Of a stretch of DNA of 64,000 nucleotides, positions 57,901 to 64,000 are shown one piece after another. The first letter of the stretch is position 1, and every line of letters begins with the position of its first letter. This stretch comes from Acanthaster planci. Its lineage: Eukaryota > Echinodermata > Asteroidea > Valvatida > Acanthasteridae. The position numbers and the translations under genes were made by a program. The notes beneath the pieces were generated by a model that saw only the letters and a list, made by a program, of their open reading frames with translations, searched no databases and was not told the DNA's origin. Location of the stretch: NCBI RefSeq assembly GCF_001949145.1, contig NW_019091655.1:93464-157463 (forward strand). Direction: 5' to 3'.

Positions 57901-58560
57901 ACACCGGACCTCATTAACTCAGTGAGCCTACATGTAGGATCATCCGCCAGTCGTAGTTTACACTCAGTACAGCTAGGAATTGCTTAATAGAGACAGGATT
58001 TTGGGGAGAACAATTTAGAAACGTTTACCCTAATAGTTGATAATGCACTTGAAAGACCATCTAGTCTAAGAACATGTTTTGAACTTGCACTTGTACAGTG
58101 TGTATACCCAGTACTTGAAGACTAAATAAAGTACTGCATATACGGGCACCATACGGTAGTTTGGAATGTGCTATACTTGTTTAACAACATTATTGTGGGG
58201 ATGTACATTTACGGGACAAACTTTTGTCCCACCTGCTAATAGTCTCATATTTCTCCAAAAAATTGTCTTTTAATGCATGATACATGTGAACACGTGTGCA
58301 TGTACATGTCCGTGTACAAAGTACACATATACATACAGGTACCAGGACGTATGCACCAGTGGTACATGTACATTGTATATGAATGTACATGTCTGGATGT
58401 TTGTGTAGTGTCGGCCTGCTGCGGTAGCATCTTAAAATTCTGTGGAATGTCAGGGTTGACAGAGAGAGCAGAGTGAGCACTGGTTGTACACTGAATATGT
58501 ACATGTAGCGGTTCATGTACTCGTTCATGTCCACGATGCTTGCCAAACAAAGCCTGTTAC
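55000..58560. repeat. Dense interspersed TACATG palindromes
   Basis: ACATGTACATGT-type runs recur many times, for example near 55510, 55630, 56216, 56500, 56750 and 58370. They are short and unevenly spaced, so not a simple tandem array. Rare in 1-40 kb by comparison. Confidence 0.6.
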
Positions 58561-59208
58561 ACTGGGAGTGTACCGTAACGGACAGGGAAAAACTTTTAGA
58601 TGCATGTAATTAAAATATACACTGTACACAATTGCATTGTCATTTCGAAAATTTTGTAAGACTAAGACTTACAATTGTAGAAAAATCCTGATTCTAAAAA
58701 CACATTGTGCACACTGCACTTGTAAATGAAAGATGTGTGGTCATTGATGTGCATGCCGATGTAAACTGGCTATTGGATTGAAATATAAATTATTGTATAA
58801 AATAGGAATCCTCGCTCATGGTGCGTCCATTTTTGTCAAAGGTTGCCTTCGTCCACACACTTGCTGGTTAGATACTGACACCCAGAGAAATGAGACATGG
58901 GCTCTTTGTCTGACCTTCACATTTAAATTCAAAATGAGTGTTCTTGTTGGTGTGCAGTTGGATCTCAAATTTATCTTTTCAGAGTAGGCTTTTGTTGTAC
59001 CCTGAGATACTGGTAGTACCACCTGGCGAATATTCTACCAGTATCTCTATACCAAAAAGCTCTCGTTCCAACTTGCACACTGATCTGTCAAATTGCTTCA
59101 AATGTGACTGAATTTGCATGCACTTGCACTGTAATAAGTTACCACCATGCTCTCTATGTATAGGCTTATGGCAGATAAGACTTGAAGCTCTGCATGGTGG
59201 AAGTACTG

Positions 59209-59498
59209 AATTGGGTTAGGCTTGCGGTTGCACCATGTACAGGGTAGAATCTCTTTTAAGAGTGTGTGGTTCTGAGAAGAACCGATGATGAACACTCGAC
59301 GTTCCGAACAGTATGCTCTGTTCCTCTTTGTGAGTCACCCTCCTGAAGTCACCCTCTGTTCGTCAGCCACCTTCCTGAAGACGAACAGAGCATACTGTTC
59401 GGAACGTCGAATGTTCACCATCGGTTCTTCTCAGAACCACACACTCATAAAAGAGATTCTTCCTTGTACATGGTGCAACCTCAAGCCTAACCTAATTT
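59209..59498. repeat. 115-bp-arm palindrome of Penelope-like element ends
   Basis: The left arm 59209-59323 is inverted at 59384-59498 with a few mismatches, around a ~60-bp centre with CCTCCTGAAGTCACC and CCTTCCTGAAG. The left arm matches 29579-29697, the 3' end of the Penelope-like element, over its length (GTTAGGCTTGCGGTTG, GTGTGTGGTTCTGAGAAGAA, GAACACTCGACGTTCCGAAC). Confidence 0.85.
59375..59408 (+). ncRNA. Degenerate hammerhead-like ribozyme core
   Basis: CTGAAGA (fits CUGANGA) is followed by a perfect 7-bp hairpin CGAACAG/CTGTTCG with loop AGCATA, then GAACGTC where a hammerhead would have GAAAC...GTC. The A15.1 position is missing, so activity is doubtful. The same motif is at the 3' end of the Penelope copy near 29700-29660 (minus), where one stem pair is mismatched. 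Confidence 0.3.
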
Positions 59499-59626
59499 GG
59501 ACTTTCACTTTTGCACACAAGTGCCAAGGTTTTGTTAGCCTGCACAGAACACTTTTGCCTTTCTTTTCTTGGGAGGGGAAGATGCAAAATAGCATGACCA
59601 GTGCAACTTGCACTGTTTTCCTGCAG

Positions 59627-59700
59627 GGCCCGGCACTGAAGTGACTGTAGATGAAGATGGAAACGTCAGTCCCAATAGCAGAAAGACAAACTCCTGGAAC
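59627..59700 (+). CDS. Candidate exon, unidentified gene
   Basis: Between CTGCAG and GTAAGA, one frame is open: PGTEVTVDEDGNVSPNSRKT then NSWN. 74 nt, phase 1 in, phase 0 out. The composition looks coding (Ser/Asn/Asp-rich, hydrophilic). I do not recognise the protein. It does not continue DDAH, whose exon ends in phase 0. Confidence 0.4.
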
Positions 59701-60500
59701 GTAAGACTAGGCGCATGTAAAACACCAGCTCTGTGGTGACCATGGTCGGAAACGTGCCAAGGTCATGAGATGTCCAGACTCCATTAAATGCATGCAAATC
59801 AACGTGTGCACATGTACATGTATGCTTTGTGAAGACATACATGTTTTTACTTAACCACTTTAATACCCATTTTCTCACATGATGCCCGGTACCCACAGAA
59901 ATGTGCTTCAGACATGAACCGATATGCCCCTGTGTGATTCCCATGTACTGTAATGTGCTGGGCGTAGGAGTATGCTGCCACAAATGTGCTCAGAATCAAG
60001 ACCGGTAGTTAAACCAAAAAAAGTTCCACTGAAGATTCTGGAGATTCAACAAGAGTGCTTTTGGTTTAGCTGTCCATCCACCGATGAAAGCTGTGCATTG
60101 TTTTCAGAAGGATTTTTTTCAGTTTTGAAGAAGGTTTTGGGAAACAAAACATGGTCTGATCTAGAATTGATATCTGCCCTTTCCTTCCCAGCCAGATGGC
60201 GAGATTTTACACTGTGAAAGACCAATAAGTTATGGCACCGGGCATTCACATACCAGTCAGAGCCCTACCATGTCTACATGTACATTTGTAAATGCCATAT
60301 TATGCTAACCCGCTGAACATGATACACACCATACATGTATATCTTTGTCATCATTTGATGTAATCCAGGCATGGTCATAATTTTACAAACCTGCATAAAT
60401 AATTCAGAGCTGTTGACAAATTACAAGTGTTGCCTTGGGCTGTGCGTGTCTGCTCTTTAGAGTGCAAATCCTTAGCACAGAAGAATCTCTCCTCCTGCAG

Positions 60501-60551
60501 ACAGACACTAGTGTTCCACTGCTAGCTTCTTTGGCCAGAAAACTGTTACCG
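60501..60551 (+). CDS. Candidate exon, unidentified gene
   Basis: Between CTCCTGCAG and GTACGT, 51 nt open in phase 0: TDTSVPLLASLARKLLP. Its phase fits directly after the candidate exon at 59627-59700. Short, so may be chance. Confidence 0.35.
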
Positions 60552-63500
60552 GTACGTGTGCTTACAGCAACCAGACCTCTCTAGAGTTGATTTTTTTTTA
60601 AACAGCCAAATTTCCCAACATCAAACTTTTATTAATATGTCTCGGCAATAAATGAAAACCTTGAATAATGAAAAAATTTCATTAACTTGAAGTTTAACTG
60701 ATTGTACCGTAGCTGGTTATTTAAAACCATGAAAACTTGTAACAATGAGATATAACAAAATCAATTACAGAGATGATTATTTAGAGAATTGTACGTAAAC
60801 AAAAGACCCAAACAGACAAACTTTAATAAAGGAGTCTCAAAATTAATTTCCAACTCTCAATAACAAGTGTAACTAAACCACAAACACATGTTTCTTTCCC
60901 TGGCCTTAAGTACATGCACCTGCACATGAACAGTGGGGTGTGCATGTGATGTTCATGCAAGTATTGTACATATATCTTTGAGCTAGACATTGTAACACAT
61001 ATGCTCTTGCACATTAACGGGACATGTACACGAACACGTACATACAAAATTGTACATGCTTTCTATTACATCTGAAAGCACTGTTAATGGTTAGGATTAT
61101 GGGGGGAGGAGACACTTCGTAATGCTGATTCAGCTTGCAGCTAAAGTGTTAACTGGGTAAAACTGACGACGGTAGGAAGGGTCATGCGGCACCTGTTTCA
61201 CATGGAATAAAAACACTTTCAGGGGTGCGAGTTCTGAGCAAAAAGAAGTCTGTGGAACCTTTTTGCAGTTCAGACTACATTGTTGACACATTTTTTTCCT
61301 TTCTATATTTCCAGTTTCACAAACTTGTATTCTTCCCCATTGCCCTTCCCCCCAACACTTGAGGGTCGTGCTGTGAAAATAAAAAAATAGGGTAGATCGG
61401 GAAATGCGTACGTATAAGGGAGTTGGTTGAGCACTGGAAATGCGAGGTGAAGGTTTTGGGTTCAAATCCCTGGGGGTCATTCAGAAGATGATACACAGAG
61501 GTGGAATAATTGAACATATTTTCAAATTTGAGCTCAACAAAAAACCTTTTAAAAAAAATGGAGTGCCCGTGTGACCTGATCCCATGAAATGAGTATAAAT
61601 GCCAATTTTAATAGCTGTGTGATCTTGCCTACGTTTGCTGTAGAAAGAGTGAAGTGTGCTCTCTATTTCATCGTTTGCACTCTGGCATCCTGATGATGGA
61701 CATCTTGTAAGTGACAAGTTTGCTTCCCAACTTCCCATGATTTACATTTAAGTAGTAGTGCAGGATTGTTAAAGGCCGTTAGCTCAGAAGTCAATTCTCT
61801 ATCTAGGTCAAAGACTGGCATATTACATCAAAATTAGTTGCGTTTTTTTCTTCGGGATTTTCTCTGAAACTCTGATAATATCAGTCTTGCCACATTTCTT
61901 TGTCGGTGATCCCTGAACATTGAATTAATAAGTTTATTAAATGATATATGTATATGCTGATGAGATGCCAAGTTCTTACACAAGGGATGTTGGAGGTTTA
62001 GTGAGAAACAAATTTACAATACCCAAGGGCTTTGGCACCAGCCTTCCGCCTCATCTATCCTTATCATCCTGTTCTGGGTCCTCTCTCCCTGCTTCCTTGC
62101 TGGAGACGAAAGGCCCCGACCCCAGACCCAGGTGCAAGCAGTGTGACCGTTCACACCTGCCTAGTAGGTCCGCAGGGAGTCATCGTTTTCATGCCACCAC
62201 GGCTATGGTGAAGCTCCCAGTTTTAATGGATGAATGGATGGGCAATTTACGAGATGCGGGGAGGGGGCTGACTTGCATGTACATGTACGTACATATAGGT
62301 CCCATCTTGCCTGGGTGTTGGTCGGTTACTGTTTCTTGTATTTTGGTTTGTTGAATTTGTTCAAGGTGAACAAAATCATTTTATAAACAGTTCTTCGATA
62401 TTGGTCAAGTTTGTTCACACTGATCAAAGCTGCATGTTGATGTGTATGTATCCTTGCTGCCTCTTTTTCAGATCAACCTTTGTTCTCTTTCCTGTCTGAT
62501 ATGAGGTTTAACATTTCTTTCCCTGTAATACCTGAAGTTTTTTACACTCAACACTGTTAAGTGTCCATTCAGTGATTCTGCAGGTTAATGTACGGTGCTG
62601 TACATACATGTATGAAGGCAGAGTTGCTGACAGTTTTGACAATTCCAATTAAGAAGAGCATGCACCGTGCGAGACTTCATTTATTTTGACAGTGGTACAG
62701 TCTTGCAGTCCAACATTTTATTTTTCATACAGGAGTAGCACCTTCATGTAAACTTTTGAATGCATGAGCGGAATCATTTCGAGTAGGATTTAATATGCAC
62801 CCTGCATACATTTCTACCGGTACATCTACATGGATACCTTTAGGAGCTGATTCTAATCCCCCCAAACTGATTTGACTGCACGTATGCTCCGAAGCAAAGT
62901 AGAATGTAGTGGTGAATGATTATTGTTTAGGGGAGGGATTGCACCTCTTTTGAAGACCTTTTAGTAGTGACCAAATATTGGTGATGTGATGCAAGCTCTC
63001 ACTTTGGTGCTTTTATTGGTATGGCGAATTTGGAGTCTTCATCAAAAACTTTTTTCTAGCTTTCTTTCATGTTCATACAAAATCAGAATGGACTCCAAAA
63101 ATGAAAGGAAATTTCCCACACAGTACATGTGCCTGTTGTGCATGAAGAACCATTGCATGTACATGTATGATGTACATGTATTGTGGTACTAACCAGATCA
63201 AAATTATTTAAACTTTTGTGTGCATATAAGTTTAATGCCTGTTGTCATTATAAAGTGTCTGTTGCCATAGACTTGAGTAGTGGCCATTTTCCGTCCATCC
63301 ATTGCTTAAAAATTCATGTCAACAAAAGTAATTTCAGATGCACCAGTAAATATGCTTTCTACAATGTAGAAGCATTGCGGTGTACATGTTGATCATGTAA
63401 GCAGCAACATACGTCCTATATACATGTACATGTACATGTATGATAGGTTTGCGGTACTTGTACAAGATACATAAATGTACACATCATTGCGGCCAACGTT

Positions 63501-64000
63501 GTCTTCCCTGACAACCAATTAGTATTTGGAGCATGCCGCTGTGAGACCGAATGAGACCCAGTTGTGCAACAAGCCATTATGCCGCTCTGCGGCATGATGT
63601 CTGAGCAGAACAGACCCACCATGGGTAGTGAGGCAAAGTTGGGAGGTAGGGAGGGGGGTGCTCGACATTAAGACGTGATTGATGCTGGGCGTCAACATCA
63701 CCGCAAGCCGGATCTGACTTGAACCACCACGCTGGCAATTTCAATTTCAATTTTGCGCCAGTTATGTTTTTCACCCTGTCACTGCGAGTCCGATGGTGTC
63801 TGTAGTCATGCCAATTTGAGCTCGAGAGAAATTTAGGGGGCGGAAGGGGAGATTGGGAGAAACAGGGACATTCCCTGGTGAGTTCAAGATGATGTTTGTG
63901 CAGACTGCAAGGTTTTTCTGTTAAAATAACTACCATAAACCAATTGCTGTGAGTGTGGTTTTGAGGTTTTGCACATGTACAGTGTACAGGGTGAATCAAT
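60552..64000. other. Intron-like region to end of window
   Basis: No exon with good support. A tRNA-like fragment lies at 61420-61485 and TACATG palindromes at 62278-62295, 63155-63180 and 63420-63442. An acceptor near 62472 followed by a short open stretch (QPLFSFLSDM) is out of phase with the candidate at 60501. Confidence 0.5.
61420..61485 (+). repeat. tRNA-derived SINE fragment
   Basis: A-box-like GGAGTTGGTTGAGCACTGG and B box GGGTTCAAATCCC about 30 bases later. Flanks do not form an acceptor stem. Confidence 0.6.

Larger units (their letters stand above)
50376..59208. other. Long intron-like region, palindrome-rich
   Basis: No supported exon. Contains two element-like stretches (51824-52818, 53277-53767), a C-tract at 50925-50935, many TACATG/ACATGTACATGT palindromes (dense from about 55000) and scattered ACCGGTA motifs. 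Confidence 0.5.

Noticed and set aside
55000-58560. CRISPR-like or satellite array from TACATG repeats
   Set aside because: Eukaryotic context, no constant repeat or spacer lengths.
60010-60217. ORF ending SFPARWRDFTL
   Set aside because: No splice-site frame or family match; intronic.
62090-62200. Zinc-finger-like CKQCDRSH in an ORF
   Set aside because: Single CxxC without partners, no matching phase with neighbouring candidate exons.
63577-63999. 140-codon minus-strand ORF at the window end
   Set aside because: No recognisable domain; Pro/His/Ser-rich reading of low-complexity sequence.

Overview
The window is animal nuclear DNA: short exons with GT-AG introns, AT-rich introns, and many small non-autonomous mobile elements. 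Three things suggest a marine invertebrate deuterostome (cephalochordate or echinoderm): a melatonin-receptor-like class A GPCR fragment, a Penelope-like retroelement, and introns full of TACATG/TACATGTA palindromes. I cannot tell the two groups apart from sequence alone. Nothing prokaryotic is present.

Layout. Bases 1-540 hold the 3' end of an intronless rhodopsin-class GPCR, with an in-frame TGA at 10-12. Bases 541-5689 carry no exon I can support. Bases 5690-39336 (+) hold 37 coding exons of the nucleoporin NUP188. They splice in continuous phase to 4452 nt, or 1483 codons plus stop, and match the vertebrate protein from about residue 410 to its C-terminus. The N-terminal exons are not between the GPCR fragment and 5690, so they lie upstream of the window or are displaced. 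The last exon ends at 39336, with a possible polyadenylation signal at 40532.

NUP188 introns hold most of the accessory content. There are four copies of a ~200-bp interspersed repeat, several tRNA-like SINE fragments and a broken antisense Penelope-like retroelement (about 29579-31830). One intron has a decayed tandem array seeded by the exon it follows (33071-33915). There is also a 63-bp higher-order minisatellite (36309-36434), a foldback MITE (35194-35306) and a hAT-type MITE with a perfect 8-bp target duplication (37274-37792).

Bases 39337-44706 are intergenic: NUP188 3'UTR, a MITE, a CTCF-like GAGGGCGC site, and a CpG-rich block with a strong splice donor that may be a distal promoter or 5' exon. 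From 44707 there are two versions of the N-terminal part of dimethylarginine dimethylaminohydrolase (DDAH). The first (exons 44707-44864 and 47095-47251) keeps the active-site residues. The second (one exon, 50025-50375) has lost two of them. Both end in phase 0 at the homologous position, and I find no downstream DDAH exon in the remaining 13.6 kb. They could be alternative first exons of one gene sharing a C-terminal half beyond 64000, or a tandem duplication with decay. Bases 50376-64000 are mostly intron-like DNA rich in TACATG palindromes. They also hold two small phase-compatible candidate exons of an unidentified gene (59627-59700, 60501-60551) and a large palindrome made from two Penelope-like element ends (59209-59498).

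The main leads are the two DDAH heads, the exon-seeded decayed array, the hAT MITE with its target duplication, and the Penelope end palindrome with a hammerhead-like core.
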